A stretch of 64,000 nucleotides of DNA from Ruminococcus bromii (GTDB lineage: Bacteria > Bacillota > Clostridia > Oscillospirales > Acutalibacteraceae): NCBI RefSeq assembly GCF_002834225.1, contig NZ_NNSR01000073.1, forward strand, positions 184,826 through 248,825. Reading direction: 5' to 3'. The position numbers and the translations under genes are program-made. Each line of letters begins with the position of its first letter. Position 1 is the first letter of the stretch. The notes beneath the pieces were generated by a model that was given only the letters and a program-made list of their open reading frames with translations, made no database searches and had not been told where the DNA came from. Below are positions 1 through 8,817 of the stretch, piece by piece.

Positions 1-1
1 C

Positions 2-3000
2 GGCGCTTCGGGTGCTGTTCACGGCTCACTCGCAGCAGGTGCTTTGACTACAACCTATACAGCATCACAGGGCCTGCTCCTTATGATTCCGAATATGTAC
101 AAGATGGCAGGCGAGCTTCTTCCGGGCGTTATTCATGTATCAGCCCGTGCGCTCACAAGCCACGCACTTTCTATTTTTGGTGACCACTCAGATATCTACG
201 CTTGCCGTCAGACAGGTTATGCAATGCTTTGTTCAAACAATCCTCAGGAATGTATGGACCTTGCCGCTGTTGCTCACCTTGCAGCTATTGAAGGCAGAGT
301 TCCTTTCCTTCATTTCTTTGACGGTTTCAGAACTTCTCATGAAATTCAGAAGATTGAGGAGTGGGATTACGCAGACCTCGCCGATATGCTTAACTGGGAT
401 GCAGTTGAGGCTTTCCGTCGTCGTGCTCTTAACCCTGAGCATCCTGTAACAAGAGGTACTGCTCAGAACGACGATATCTTCTTCCAGGCAAGAGAAGCTT
501 GTAACAAGTATTATGACGCAGTTCCCGAAGTTGTTGTTAAGTACATGGACAAGGTTAATGCTAAAATCGGCACTGACTACAAGCCATTCAACTACTACGG
601 TGCAGAGGACGCAGAGCATGTTATCGTTGCTATGGGTTCTGTTTGTGACTGTACAGAAGAAGTTGTTGATTATCTCAATGCCGCAGGCGAAAAGGTCGGT
701 CTTCTTAAAGTTCACCTTTACAGACCTTTTGTTGCCGACTATATGCTCAGAGAGCTTCCTAAGACTGTTAAGACAATCTCTGTTCTTGACAGAACAAAGG
801 AACCCGGTTCAATCGGCGAACCTCTTTATCTTGATGTTCTCGCTGCTATCAACGGTTCAGACTTTGCAGGTGTAAAGGTTTACACAGGCAGATATGGCCT
901 TGGTTCAAAGGATACAACACCGGGCGACATCATCGCTGTTTACAGAAACGCTGAAAGCGAAACACCTAAGAGAAGATTTACAATCGGCATTGTTGATGAT
1001 GTTACAAACCTCTCACTTCCGATTGTTGAAAATCCCGATACAACTCCGAAGGGTACACACAGCTGTAAGTTCTGGGGTCTTGGTGCTGACGGTACTGTCG
1101 GTGCTAACAAGAACTCAATCAAGATTATCGGCGATAACACCGATATGTATGCTCAGGGCTACTTTGCATATGACTCAAAGAAGTCGGGCGGTCTTACAGT
1201 TTCTCACCTTCGTTTCGGTAAAACTCCTATTAAGTCAACATACTACATTTCAAAGGCAGACTTCGTTGCCTGCCACAACCCGTCTTATGTTGACAAGTAC
1301 GATATTGTTGATGACCTTAAAGAAGGCGGTTCATTCCTTCTTAACTGCCCATGGGACACAGAAGAGCTTTCCGAGCGTCTCCCGGGTAAGATGAAGAAGA
1401 TTCTCGCTGAAAGACACATCAACTTCTACACAATTGACGGTATCAAGATCGGTAAGGAAATCGGTCTTGGCGGTCGTATCAACACAGTTCTTCAGTCGGC
1501 ATTCTTCAAGATTGCAGATATCATTCCTGCCGACAAGGCTAAGGAGCTTATGAAGGCTGCCGCTAAGAAGTCCTACATGAAGAAAGGTCAGGCTATCGTA
1601 GATATGAACTACGCCGCTATTGACCGTGGTATGGAAGACCTCAAGAAGGTTGAAATTCCTGCTGATTGGGCTAATGCTGTTGATAATTCAGTTGCCGACA
1701 AGGCAGAGGGTAACGGTGCTCTCGTTGAGTATGTAAACGAAATCCTCAAGCCTGTAAACGCATATAAGGGTAACAAGCTCCCTGTTTCAACATTTATGGA
1801 TCATGTTGACGGTACTGCTCCTAACGGTTCTGCCGCTTATGAAAAGAGAGGTATCGCAGTCGATGTTCCCGAATGGAATCCTGAAAACTGTATTCAGTGT
1901 AACAGATGTGCAATCGTATGTCCTCACGCTGTAATCCGTCCTGTTGCCATGACAGCCGATGAGCTTGCAAAAGCTCCCGAGGGTACAAAGAGCCTACCAA
2001 TGATGGGACTTAAGGACCTCAACTTTGTAATGACAGTTTCGACACTCGACTGTACGGGTTGCGGCGCTTGTGCTCAGGTTTGTCCGGGTAAGAAGGGCGC
2101 TAAGGCTCTCACAATGCAGCCAATCGACTCACAGCGTCCTAAGCAGGCAGTATTTGACTACGCTCTCACACTTGAAGATAAGCCTGAAGTTCACGAGAAG
2201 TTCAAGTTCACTACAGTTAAGGGCAGTCAGTTCAAACAGCCGTTGCTTGAATTCTCAGGCGCTTGCGCAGGCTGCGGTGAAACACCGTATGCAAAGCTTG
2301 TTACACAGCTTTTCGGTGACAGAATGTTTATCGCTAACGCAACAGGCTGTTCATCAATTTGGGGTGCATCTGCTCCTGCAACACCTTATACAAAGAATAA
2401 GAAGGGTTACGGTCCTGCTTGGCAGAACTCACTCTTTGAAGATAACGCAGAGTTTGGTCTTGGTATGGCTCTCGGTCAGAAGGCTATCCGCAACAGACTT
2501 ATCGAGTATGTTGAGGGTATTCAGAAGGATACAGACAGCGCTGACCTCAAGACAGCTTGCCAGAACTATCTTGACACTGTAACAGATTCAACTTCAAGCC
2601 GTCCTGCAACAGATGCTCTTATCGCTGAACTCGAAAAGAACACAGAGGATGCAAAGGTTGGCGAACTTGTTAAGAAAACACTCGTTGACAAGGACGAACT
2701 CGCTAAGAAGTCAATGTGGATCTTCGGCGGTGACGGTTGGGCTTACGATATCGGCTTCGGCGGTCTTGACCATGTAATCGCATCAGGCGAAAATGTTAAT
2801 ATCCTTGTATTCGATACTGAGGTTTATTCTAACACAGGCGGTCAGGCTTCAAAGGCTACTCCTGTAGGTTCGGTTGCACAGTTTGCCGCCGCAGGTAAGG
2901 CTGTTAAGAAGAAAGACCTCGCCGCTATTGCAATGAGCTACGGCTATGTTTATGTTGCACAGTGCGCTATGGGTGCTGACAACAATCAGGTTATCAAGGC

Positions 3001-3367
3001 TATGGTTGAGGCTGAAAGCTACAACGGTCCGTCACTCGTAATCTGCTACGCTCCGTGTATCAACCACGGTATCAAGGGTGGCATGGGCATTGCTCAGCTT
3101 GAGGAGAAAAAGGCTGTTGAGGCAGGTTACTGGAATATCTTCCGTTACGATCCTCGTCTTGCAGACGAAGGAAAGAATCCGTTTATGCTTGACGGTAAAG
3201 CTCCTTCTGCATCATACCGTGACTTCATCATGGGCGAAGTTCGTTATAACTCACTCACTCGTTCATTCCCCGAAAGAGCAGAAAAACTCTTTGAAAAGGC
3301 TGAAAAGGTTGCCGCAGATAAGTATGCCCACCTTGAAAAGCTTGCAAGCCTTCCCGATGCCGAATAA
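2..3367 (+). CDS. nifJ: Pyruvate:ferredoxin (flavodoxin) oxidoreductase, 5' end outside window
   Basis: Oxidatively decarboxylates pyruvate to acetyl-CoA and CO2 and reduces ferredoxin, a core step of anaerobic energy metabolism in the cytoplasm. The frame is open from the window edge (first residues GASGAVHGSLAAGALTTTY), so roughly 55-60 N-terminal residues are missing from a usual ~1170-residue protein. Seen in order: the N-terminal pyrimidine-binding region, two ferredoxin-type 4Fe-4S motifs (CIQCNRCAIVCPH near 1889-1925 and CTGCGACAQVCPG near 2050-2090), and the C-terminal TPP-binding domain with CAGCGET, GDGWAYDIGFGG and NTGGQASKATPVG. This is the single-chain form with all domains fused. 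A strong terminator follows 48 bp after the stop. Codon use resembles the highly expressed ribosomal genes at 29-33 kb. Confidence 0.97.
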   Translation, partial: GASGAVHGSLAAGALTTTYTASQGLLLMIPNMYKMAGELLPGVIHVSARALTSHALSIFGDHSDIYACRQTGYAMLCSNNPQECMDLAAVAHLAAIEGRVPFLHFFDGFRTSHEIQKIEEWDYADLADMLNWDAVEAFRRRALNPEHPVTRGTAQNDDIFFQAREACNKYYDAVPEVVVKYMDKVNAKIGTDYKPFNYYGAEDAEHVIVAMGSVCDCTEEVVDYLNAAGEKVGLLKVHLYRPFVADYMLRELPKTVKTISVLDRTKEPGSIGEPLYLDVLAAINGSDFAGVKVYTGRYGLGSKDTTPGDIIAVYRNAESETPKRRFTIGIVDDVTNLSLPIVENPDTTPKGTHSCKFWGLGADGTVGANKNSIKIIGDNTDMYAQGYFAYDSKKSGGLTVSHLRFGKTPIKSTYYISKADFVACHNPSYVDKYDIVDDLKEGGSFLLNCPWDTEELSERLPGKMKKILAERHINFYTIDGIKIGKEIGLGGRINTVLQSAFFKIADIIPADKAKELMKAAAKKSYMKKGQAIVDMNYAAIDRGMEDLKKVEIPADWANAVDNSVADKAEGNGALVEYVNEILKPVNAYKGNKLPVSTFMDHVDGTAPNGSAAYEKRGIAVDVPEWNPENCIQCNRCAIVCPHAVIRPVAMTADELAKAPEGTKSLPMMGLKDLNFVMTVSTLDCTGCGACAQVCPGKKGAKALTMQPIDSQRPKQAVFDYALTLEDKPEVHEKFKFTTVKGSQFKQPLLEFSGACAGCGETPYAKLVTQLFGDRMFIANATGCSSIWGASAPATPYTKNKKGYGPAWQNSLFEDNAEFGLGMALGQKAIRNRLIEYVEGIQKDTDSADLKTACQNYLDTVTDSTSSRPATDALIAELEKNTEDAKVGELVKKTLVDKDELAKKSMWIFGGDGWAYDIGFGGLDHVIASGENVNILVFDTEVYSNTGGQASKATPVGSVAQFAAAGKAVKKKDLAAIAMSYGYVYVAQCAMGADNNQVIKAMVEAESYNGPSLVICYAPCINHGIKGGMGIAQLEEKKAVEAGYWNIFRYDPRLADEGKNPFMLDGKAPSASYRDFIMGEVRYNSLTRSFPERAEKLFEKAEKVAADKYAHLEKLASLPDAE

Positions 3368-3414
3368 TTTTGGCTAAAGCTTGTACAAAGTGAATATGTG
3401 AATAAATAAAAAAT

Positions 3415-3456
3415 TCTCCCGAATATGGCATTTGCCGTGTTCGGGAGATTCTTTTT
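3415..3456 (+). terminator. Intrinsic terminator after nifJ
   Basis: Perfect arms TCTCCCGAA (3415-3423) and TTCGGGAGA (3440-3448) are followed by TTCTTTTT. It lies 48 bp after the nifJ stop. Confidence 0.9.
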
Positions 3457-3638
3457 AATTGAAAATGTAAAATGGAAAATTGAAAATTAATGTCGGTGGT
3501 GTGCCGCCGCAGTCCTTTCGGGAAGATAGTTTTGTTAATGAGAGAGTATAGATGCCCGTGTGCAGATATGCAGAGCTTGTACAAATTTGTAGGACGGATG
3601 GATATTATTCGAATGCCGCAAAAGCGTACAAAAAAATC
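3457..3638. repeat. AT-rich dispersed repeat remnant in the nifJ to PAP2 gap
   Basis: The start is a run built from GAAAAT/AAAATTG/GGAAAATT units followed by AATGTCGG. The same sort of run occurs at 62410-62446 and, inverted, near 62627-62658. At 3516-3536 TTTCGGGAAGATAGTTTTG matches the left part of the dispersed AGTTTG repeat seen at 25.8 and 62.3-62.6 kb. No gene is supported in this 400-bp gap; short open frames here lack ribosome sites and family resemblance. Confidence 0.55.
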
Positions 3639-3688
3639 GCCTTTCTTTTTACAGTGAGAATGTTCAAATCTACCGTAAAAAGAAAGGC
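3639..3688 (-). terminator. Intrinsic terminator for the PAP2 gene
   Basis: Inverted repeat with 14-bp arms (GCCTTTCTTTTTAC at 3639-3652, GTAAAAAGAAAGGC at 3675-3688). Read on the minus strand it is followed by GATTTTTTTG, a U-tract, about 80 bp downstream of the PAP2 stop. Confidence 0.8.
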
Positions 3689-3767
3689 AATTGTTAAGCC
3701 GTTTGATTTGTTTAATTATCTGTCAATGTTTACCGACAATTGTTGTCAAAGCTATTGCCGCATGGAA

Positions 3768-4319
3768 TTATAACACACCCGGAAACCATATGGGGACAAC
3801 GGTGTTAAAGATAAGCACTGAACAGATTCCGCAGGTTAAGCCGAGAATCATACCGGCGATAACATCTGTGAGATAATGCACACGCAGATAAATTCTTGAA
3901 AATGCAATCAGCAGTGCGAGTGCGAGAATCGGCATAAAGGTTACCAATCTGCAACGCAGAAGAGCAACTCCGACCATTGCAAACGATGCTGTGGTGTGAC
4001 CCGACGGAAACGAGTAAAACCTCGGTCTGTCAATAAGCTGTTCGTCATCATCAAGGCTGTGGCAGGGTCGCACACGCTTTACGATATGCTTTATAATAAT
4101 CTCTCCCATAAGGTGAGCCCAAGCAAGTCCGAAAATAAAGTTAGCGGCTGTTGCCCTCCAACTCGGATTTATAAGGAAAGGCAGACAAATTGCCCACCAT
4201 ATCAGCCCGGCATTGCCTGCACGGGACGCAGTAATCATTATTCTGTTTAGTGCCGGCTTATGAATTCGGGATATGTTGTCAAGAACCCTATTGTCGATGT
4301 TTTGAATCCTGCCAAACAT
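3768..4319 (-). CDS. PAP2-family membrane phosphatase
   Basis: Probable membrane lipid phosphatase of the PAP2 superfamily (phosphatidic acid, PG-phosphate or undecaprenyl-pyrophosphate type). All three active-site motifs are present in order: KHIVKRVRP, FPSGHTTAS and SRIYLRVHYLTD, with hydrophobic membrane segments between and after them. The start at 4319 (MFGRIQNIDN) is preferred over an in-frame ATG 18 codons upstream because AGGAG lies 8 nt ahead of it, giving 183 residues, normal for short PAP2 proteins. The gene stands alone with its own terminator. The substrate cannot be read from sequence; recycling of undecaprenyl pyrophosphate in cell-wall synthesis is one possibility. Confidence 0.88.
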   Translation of the reverse strand: MFGRIQNIDNRVLDNISRIHKPALNRIMITASRAGNAGLIWWAICLPFLINPSWRATAANFIFGLAWAHLMGEIIIKHIVKRVRPCHSLDDDEQLIDRPRFYSFPSGHTTASFAMVGVALLRCRLVTFMPILALALLIAFSRIYLRVHYLTDVIAGMILGLTCGICSVLIFNTVVPIWFPGVL

Positions 4320-4460
4320 AAACGCAACTCCTATTCGTATATTTACTCTGTCTGCCGCAAGATAAAATTGCATTGCAGGCTATTCTGGCATCCTATCATT
4401 ATTCATACAGGTTCATTATAACACATGGAATTTCATTTGAACAGATATTTTGAAAAAATT

Positions 4461-5471
4461 TTACTTTATTTTTATATTAACCAAATGAGCAATTGAGGGA
4501 ATATTTGCCCCCTGTCCGCTTGATGTCGGACTCATGAGCGCCCCTGTTGCCATAAACAGGATGTTTTGAACAATGCCGTTTTGAAAATCGTCCATAATTT
4601 TTGAGCAAAGCACCGATGCGGCACATCCGCAGCCGGAACCGCCCGAGTGAACATCCTGATTTGAGCGTTCAAAAATCATCAGACCGCAATCGTTGTGCTG
4701 TTTTCTGATATTTATTCCGTCACGCTCAAGCAAATCATAAAGCGATTTACTGCCGACCTCTCCCAAATCGCCCGTGATAATCATATCGTAATCCTCGGGC
4801 GATGTTTTGGTATCCTCAAGATAACATTCAAGGGTCTGAGCTGCCGCCGGAGCCATTGCCGCCCCCATGTTATTGGCGTCGCTTACACCGAGGTCAACTA
4901 TTCTGCCGACTGTCGCTCTTGCAACGCAGATTCCTTTTTTAAGGCTTTTCAGAATACAACTCCCGGCGCCCGTAACTGTCCATTGGGCGGTAGGTGTGCG
5001 GACTCCGCCGTATTCAAGCGGAAAGCGGTACTGCCGTTCCGCCGAGGCGAAATGTGATGAGGTGACGCAGGCGGAAATTTCCGCACCGCCGCTTTCAACA
5101 GCCGCTGCCGCCATAATAAGACTCTGCGCCATTGTAGAGCATGCACCGTACTGCCCGAGATACGGTATTCCGAACTTCATAAGTCCGAAGCTTGAGCCGA
5201 TGCACTGGTTGAGCAAGTCGCCTGCAAACACGCAGTCAACCTCATTTGCGTGTGTTTTTGACCGTTCAAGCGCCTTTTCAAGAGCCTCTCCCTGAAACAT
5301 ACTTTCCGCCTGTTCAAAGGTATCACAGCCGTCGTAGCTGTCGTAAATGATTTTATCAAAGTATTTTTTGAGAGGCCCCTCGGCTTCTTTTTTTCCGGCA
5401 ACAGAACCCCAGCCTGCAATAACAGGTTGATTTTCAAATTCTATTGTATACGCTCCTGTTCTTTTTAACAT
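4461..5471 (-). CDS. spoVAD: Stage V sporulation protein AD
   Basis: SpoVAD is a thiolase-fold protein of the SpoVA channel, which moves dipicolinic acid into the forespore and out during germination. The 336-residue length matches the family (about 338), and motifs such as CVFAGDLLNQC, YGACSTMAQS, ITGDLGEVGS and SGGSGCGCAAS are typical. Ribosome site AAGGGAG lies 8 nt upstream of the ATG. In most spore formers spoVAD sits between spoVAC and spoVAE; here the neighbours are PAP2 and VanW genes, so it is an isolated copy. Its ribosome site forms part of the hairpin at 5478-5512 (see findings). The gene supports an endospore-forming host. Confidence 0.93.
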   Translation of the reverse strand: MLKRTGAYTIEFENQPVIAGWGSVAGKKEAEGPLKKYFDKIIYDSYDGCDTFEQAESMFQGEALEKALERSKTHANEVDCVFAGDLLNQCIGSSFGLMKFGIPYLGQYGACSTMAQSLIMAAAAVESGGAEISACVTSSHFASAERQYRFPLEYGGVRTPTAQWTVTGAGSCILKSLKKGICVARATVGRIVDLGVSDANNMGAAMAPAAAQTLECYLEDTKTSPEDYDMIITGDLGEVGSKSLYDLLERDGINIRKQHNDCGLMIFERSNQDVHSGGSGCGCAASVLCSKIMDDFQNGIVQNILFMATGALMSPTSSGQGANIPSIAHLVNIKIK

Positions 5472-5477
5472 ACAAAA

Positions 5478-5512
5478 ACTCCCTTCCGCTGTTATTATCT
5501 GCGAAAGGGAGT
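5478..5512 (-). terminator. Hairpin between VanW gene and spoVAD, overlapping the spoVAD ribosome site
   Basis: Arms of 12 bp with one mismatch (5478-5489 and 5501-5512). On the minus strand the hairpin follows the VanW stop and is followed by TTTTTG, so it should terminate VanW transcripts. The downstream arm contains AAGGGAG, the presumed ribosome site of spoVAD. On the plus strand it is also followed by CTTTTTA. Confidence 0.75.
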
Positions 5513-5549
5513 CTTTTTATTATTGCCTGTTAAATTTCAGACACTTTAA

Positions 5550-7274
5550 TTATTCTGTAACATCAGATCCTGCGTGCGTCGGCTCAGGCTCCGGTTCAGG
5601 CTTCGGCTCTGTCTTCGGTTCTGAGCTTGAGTGTGACGGTGAGCTGCTCGGCGTGCTTGACGAGCTGCTTACATGGCTTGATGAAGAAGATGATGACGGC
5701 TTGCTCTGGCTTGGTTTGCTCGAACTCGAATGCGACGGTTCGCTGTAGGATGACTGTACGCTTGATGAGCTTGCCGCCGAACTGTCGTCGTTGCTGTTTG
5801 TGGGTGCTGTTTCATCGGGAACATTAACATCATCGCCGTACTTTGCACGGGGATCGTTTGCCGCATCAATAAAAATATAGCCGTTTGCCGTATCATAGGT
5901 TGAAGAGCCGAGCGACTCCGAATCAACCTCCTTGCCGTCCTTGTAGTAAACTCTCCAAGCCTTTACGGTATAGCTTGAACCGCCCCGATCCGTGAGCTTG
6001 TTGCGAGTCATAATAAGGTCGTAGGAATCTGACTTCCATCCCCAAAACGAAACATAAAGAGTGCTGTCAACGACCTTACATTCAAGGAACATCTGATAGT
6101 CTGTCGGATTGGACAGCTTGAGATCAAGGTTGCCGTAGTCGATTGTTGCGTCAAGACCTGTCGGAACATAGCTTGATGCCCACTTGTGACAGTAGCGTTC
6201 CTCAACCTTCATATTGGCTCTGACTGCCGCATTGTAGATTGTTGAACTGGACTGGCATATACCGCCGCCGATGCCGATATCGGATTTGCCGTTTGAAATA
6301 ACGCCTGCCGGTTTGTAACCGAGTGATTCAAGGTTTGAGTTGCCTGTGCATTTGTTGAATGACCATGTTGCACCGGGTTCGATAACCGAACCGTTGCAGG
6401 CTTTAAGCGAAACACGCATATTTTCTGTTCCGTTTGCCGTGTTGGTTGAAACTGTTTCGTATGTTGAAAGAAGAACGATGTTTTTCTTCAAATCGTCAAC
6501 CGTGATTTTTGCGTCTGTTTTTTCAACATCGGCAATAATTCTGTATTCGCTTGCACCGCTTGCAAACACGCCCTTGAACTGATTTGTAAGGTCGGTTTCG
6601 TTTACCTTTTGTCCCTGAGTTTCCTCTGTATATTCAAAACGCTTTTTCGCAAAAGGGTGGAACTTTGAAACATAGGCGTTTTCAGCTCCCTTGTAATTTT
6701 TCTTTGCGACCTTTTTGGCGGCCTCTTCAACGCTTTCGGGGATTACCGTAGCGGTTACGGTGTAGGCTGAGCCGCTTGTTGAAGCGGTTTCCGCAGACGG
6801 GTCGGTTGCCTTTGCTTTGATTTCATTAAGCACCGACTCAATGTCATATGTATACTTAAAATCCTTTTCGGTCACATTGCTGATGATTCCGCTCACATCA
6901 ACCGAAATGCTGAGCGGCTTGACAAAGCTTTCCTCGTTCTTTTCGAGAAGCTTTTTCGCCTCATCGTATGTTTTGCCTGAAATTGAAATACCCGAAACGG
7001 TTGTGCCGTCGGGAAATTTAAATTCGCCTGCCACAGCCTCTTCAACTTTGTTGAAAAGATTTCCGCCGAAAACGCAGAAGCCTGCAACACCGAGTGCAAT
7101 TACCGCCGCTGCGGCAGAGGAAATGATGACAACGAGCTTTTTTTTGCTCTTTTTTTCACCTTTGGCCGCCGAGTGTCTGCCCTTCTTGCCGTTAGATGAG
7201 CCGTTGCTGCCGTGGTTGATGTCGACCAACTCTTCGTCAACAACAAGAATATCGTCCATATAATTCCTGTTCAA
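5550..7274 (-). CDS. VanW-family membrane-anchored cell-wall protein
   Basis: Predicted to be a single-pass membrane protein with its bulk outside the cell. It has a Lys-rich cytoplasmic N-terminus, one membrane segment near residues 45-70, a peptidoglycan-binding-type domain (PG_binding_4-like, rich in Lys and Ala) and a VanW domain containing GATWSFNKCTG and IGIGGGICQSSSTIYNAAV. The tail is low-complexity Ser/Pro followed by Glu/Pro/Lys and probably spans the wall. The VanW function is unknown although the name comes from a vancomycin-resistance cluster. The start is ambiguous: TTG at 7274 has GAGGTG 6 nt upstream, while ATG at 7259 has AGGA 5 nt upstream; a GTG at 7283 overlaps the ribosome site and is less likely. 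Confidence 0.88.
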   Translation of the reverse strand: MNRNYMDDILVVDEELVDINHGSNGSSNGKKGRHSAAKGEKKSKKKLVVIISSAAAAVIALGVAGFCVFGGNLFNKVEEAVAGEFKFPDGTTVSGISISGKTYDEAKKLLEKNEESFVKPLSISVDVSGIISNVTEKDFKYTYDIESVLNEIKAKATDPSAETASTSGSAYTVTATVIPESVEEAAKKVAKKNYKGAENAYVSKFHPFAKKRFEYTEETQGQKVNETDLTNQFKGVFASGASEYRIIADVEKTDAKITVDDLKKNIVLLSTYETVSTNTANGTENMRVSLKACNGSVIEPGATWSFNKCTGNSNLESLGYKPAGVISNGKSDIGIGGGICQSSSTIYNAAVRANMKVEERYCHKWASSYVPTGLDATIDYGNLDLKLSNPTDYQMFLECKVVDSTLYVSFWGWKSDSYDLIMTRNKLTDRGGSSYTVKAWRVYYKDGKEVDSESLGSSTYDTANGYIFIDAANDPRAKYGDDVNVPDETAPTNSNDDSSAASSSSVQSSYSEPSHSSSSKPSQSKPSSSSSSSHVSSSSSTPSSSPSHSSSEPKTEPKPEPEPEPTHAGSDVTE

Positions 7275-7374
7275 AAAATTCACCTCATAATATATCCCAA
7301 AATTGTCTGTTAAAAATCGAATTTATTCAGCTTTTAACAACGGCTAATATTTTTCATTACTTCCTTTAATTACC

Positions 7375-7400
7375 CTGTGCTGTAATATATAACAGCACAG
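7375..7400. promoter_or_regulatory. Perfect 9-bp-arm palindrome in the divergent VanW/ugtP-like gap
   Basis: CTGTGCTGT (7375-7383) and ACAGCACAG (7392-7400) flank 8 AT base pairs. It lies in the 400-bp divergent intergenic region (7275-7674). On the plus strand it is followed by TCTTTATTTT, so it may be a terminator for an unseen small RNA; otherwise it could be a repressor operator. The rest of this gap is AT-rich and shows only the promoter at 7583-7611. Confidence 0.45.
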
Positions 7401-7582
7401 TCTTTATTTTACAATATTATTTTGAAAAAATAAAGTGTGAAAACACAAAATTTAGAAAAATTTTTTATATAAATTTAAGTTCTTTTGCCCAAAATAATTT
7501 GACGGCTTTTTGAATGTACGAAACACAGGTCCGATACGCAAAAATTTTATTCAATTTTCAGCCGAATTGAGAAAATAATCTA

Positions 7583-7611
7583 TTGAAATACTTGCCGATA
7601 AAAAGTATAAT
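7583..7611 (+). promoter_or_regulatory. SigmaA promoter of the glycolipid synthase-serpin operon
   Basis: TTGAAA (7583-7588), 17-bp spacer, TATAAT (7606-7611). It lies 64 bp upstream of the start codon. Confidence 0.8.
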
Positions 7612-7674
7612 AACATTGAGCGTGTCTGCGTGCAAAACCGTTTTGCGCTTATTTTAAGTTTACGGAGGATTGAT

Positions 7675-8817
7675 ATGAAAATAATCATATTCACAGCCTC
7701 AACAGGCGGCGGGCATAAAAGAGCCGCCGCGGCTATTGAATCAAAAATAAAAGCTGTAAGCCCCGATACAAAGGTCAAGGTTATTGACGCTATGAAAACA
7801 ATCGGAAAGGTGTACGATAAAACCGTTTGTGACGGTTATCATTTTATGGCAACAAAGATTCCGAAGGTTTACGGCAAATTTTACAAAATTACCGACAGAA
7901 GAACTCTTATGTACAAGGCTGTTATGCAGTCAAACACAATGATGTCGGCAAAGCTGCTTGATACAATCAACGAGTACAAGCCCGACGCGATTATTATGTG
8001 CCATCCGTTTGTTACAACAATGATTTCAAAGCTGCGCCGTCAGCACAAAATTGATGTTAAGGCAATCAGCCTTATAACAGACTATGACGCACACAGAACA
8101 TATATCGTTCCGTATGTTGACGCGTATGTGCTTGCAGAGCCTGATATGGCGACAAAGCTTATTGATGAATACGGTGTTGACGAGAGCATAATATATCCGC
8201 TCGGCATCCCGATTTTTGACCGCTTTACAGAGCCTTTTGACAAAAAGGCAATTTGTGAGCGTGAAGGACTTGACCCGAACAAGCCTACAATTCTGCTTAT
8301 GGCAGGTTCTTTCGGCGTTACAAGCGTGCTGAGTTTTTACAAAGCCCTTGCACAGCGTGCTTCCGAAATGCAGTTTATTGTAATCACAGGCAGAAACATA
8401 AAGCTGTTTGCCAACCTTGAAAAGCTGGTTGAAGAAATGGGTATGCAGGACAACACCAAGCTTCTCTACTTTGTAAAGAATGTTGAAGATTATATGCACA
8501 TATCAGACCTTATTGTTACAAAGCCGGGCGGACTTACCGTTACCGAAAGCCTTGCCTGCTCGCTTCCTATGGCAATTTACAGTGCGTTTCCCGGTCAGGA
8601 ACGGGACAATGCGGAATTTTTACTCAACAAGGGCGCGGCAATTATGCTCCAAAAAAAGACAGGTGCAGATGATATCGTAAACCTTGTTAAAAACACAGAA
8701 AAGCTTGAAGAGATGAAGGCAAAGTGCAGAGAGCTGCACCGTCCCGATTCGGCTGAAAAAATATTCAGACTCGCACAGAAGCTTTGCAATGAATCCGATG
8801 GAGGAAATAACAAATGA
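7675..8817 (+). CDS. UgtP/MGDG synthase-like diacylglycerol glycosyltransferase
   Basis: Predicted to transfer hexose from a UDP-sugar to diacylglycerol at the inner membrane face, making the glycolipid anchor used for lipoteichoic acid. It has an N-terminal MGDG-synthase domain with the GGGH signature (TASTGGGHKRAAAAIE) and a GT28-like C-terminal half containing MAGSFGVTS, TGRN and the donor-binding TKPGGLTVTESLA. The chosen ATG has ACGGAGG 6 nt upstream; an in-frame upstream start (7630) lacks one. The length, 380 residues, is normal. It overlaps the next gene by 4 bp (ATGA), so the two are translationally coupled. Gene symbol withheld because the acceptor and processivity cannot be judged. 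Confidence 0.87.
   Translation: MKIIIFTASTGGGHKRAAAAIESKIKAVSPDTKVKVIDAMKTIGKVYDKTVCDGYHFMATKIPKVYGKFYKITDRRTLMYKAVMQSNTMMSAKLLDTINEYKPDAIIMCHPFVTTMISKLRRQHKIDVKAISLITDYDAHRTYIVPYVDAYVLAEPDMATKLIDEYGVDESIIYPLGIPIFDRFTEPFDKKAICEREGLDPNKPTILLMAGSFGVTSVLSFYKALAQRASEMQFIVITGRNIKLFANLEKLVEEMGMQDNTKLLYFVKNVEDYMHISDLIVTKPGGLTVTESLACSLPMAIYSAFPGQERDNAEFLLNKGAAIMLQKKTGADDIVNLVKNTEKLEEMKAKCRELHRPDSAEKIFRLAQKLCNESDGGNNK

Noticed and set aside
233..715. Minus-strand frame inside nifJ
   Set aside because: Antisense shadow of a highly conserved PFOR coding region, with no ribosome site.
6817..7263. Plus-strand frame opposite the VanW gene N-terminus
   Set aside because: Antisense to Lys/Glu-rich coding sequence with no ribosome site.
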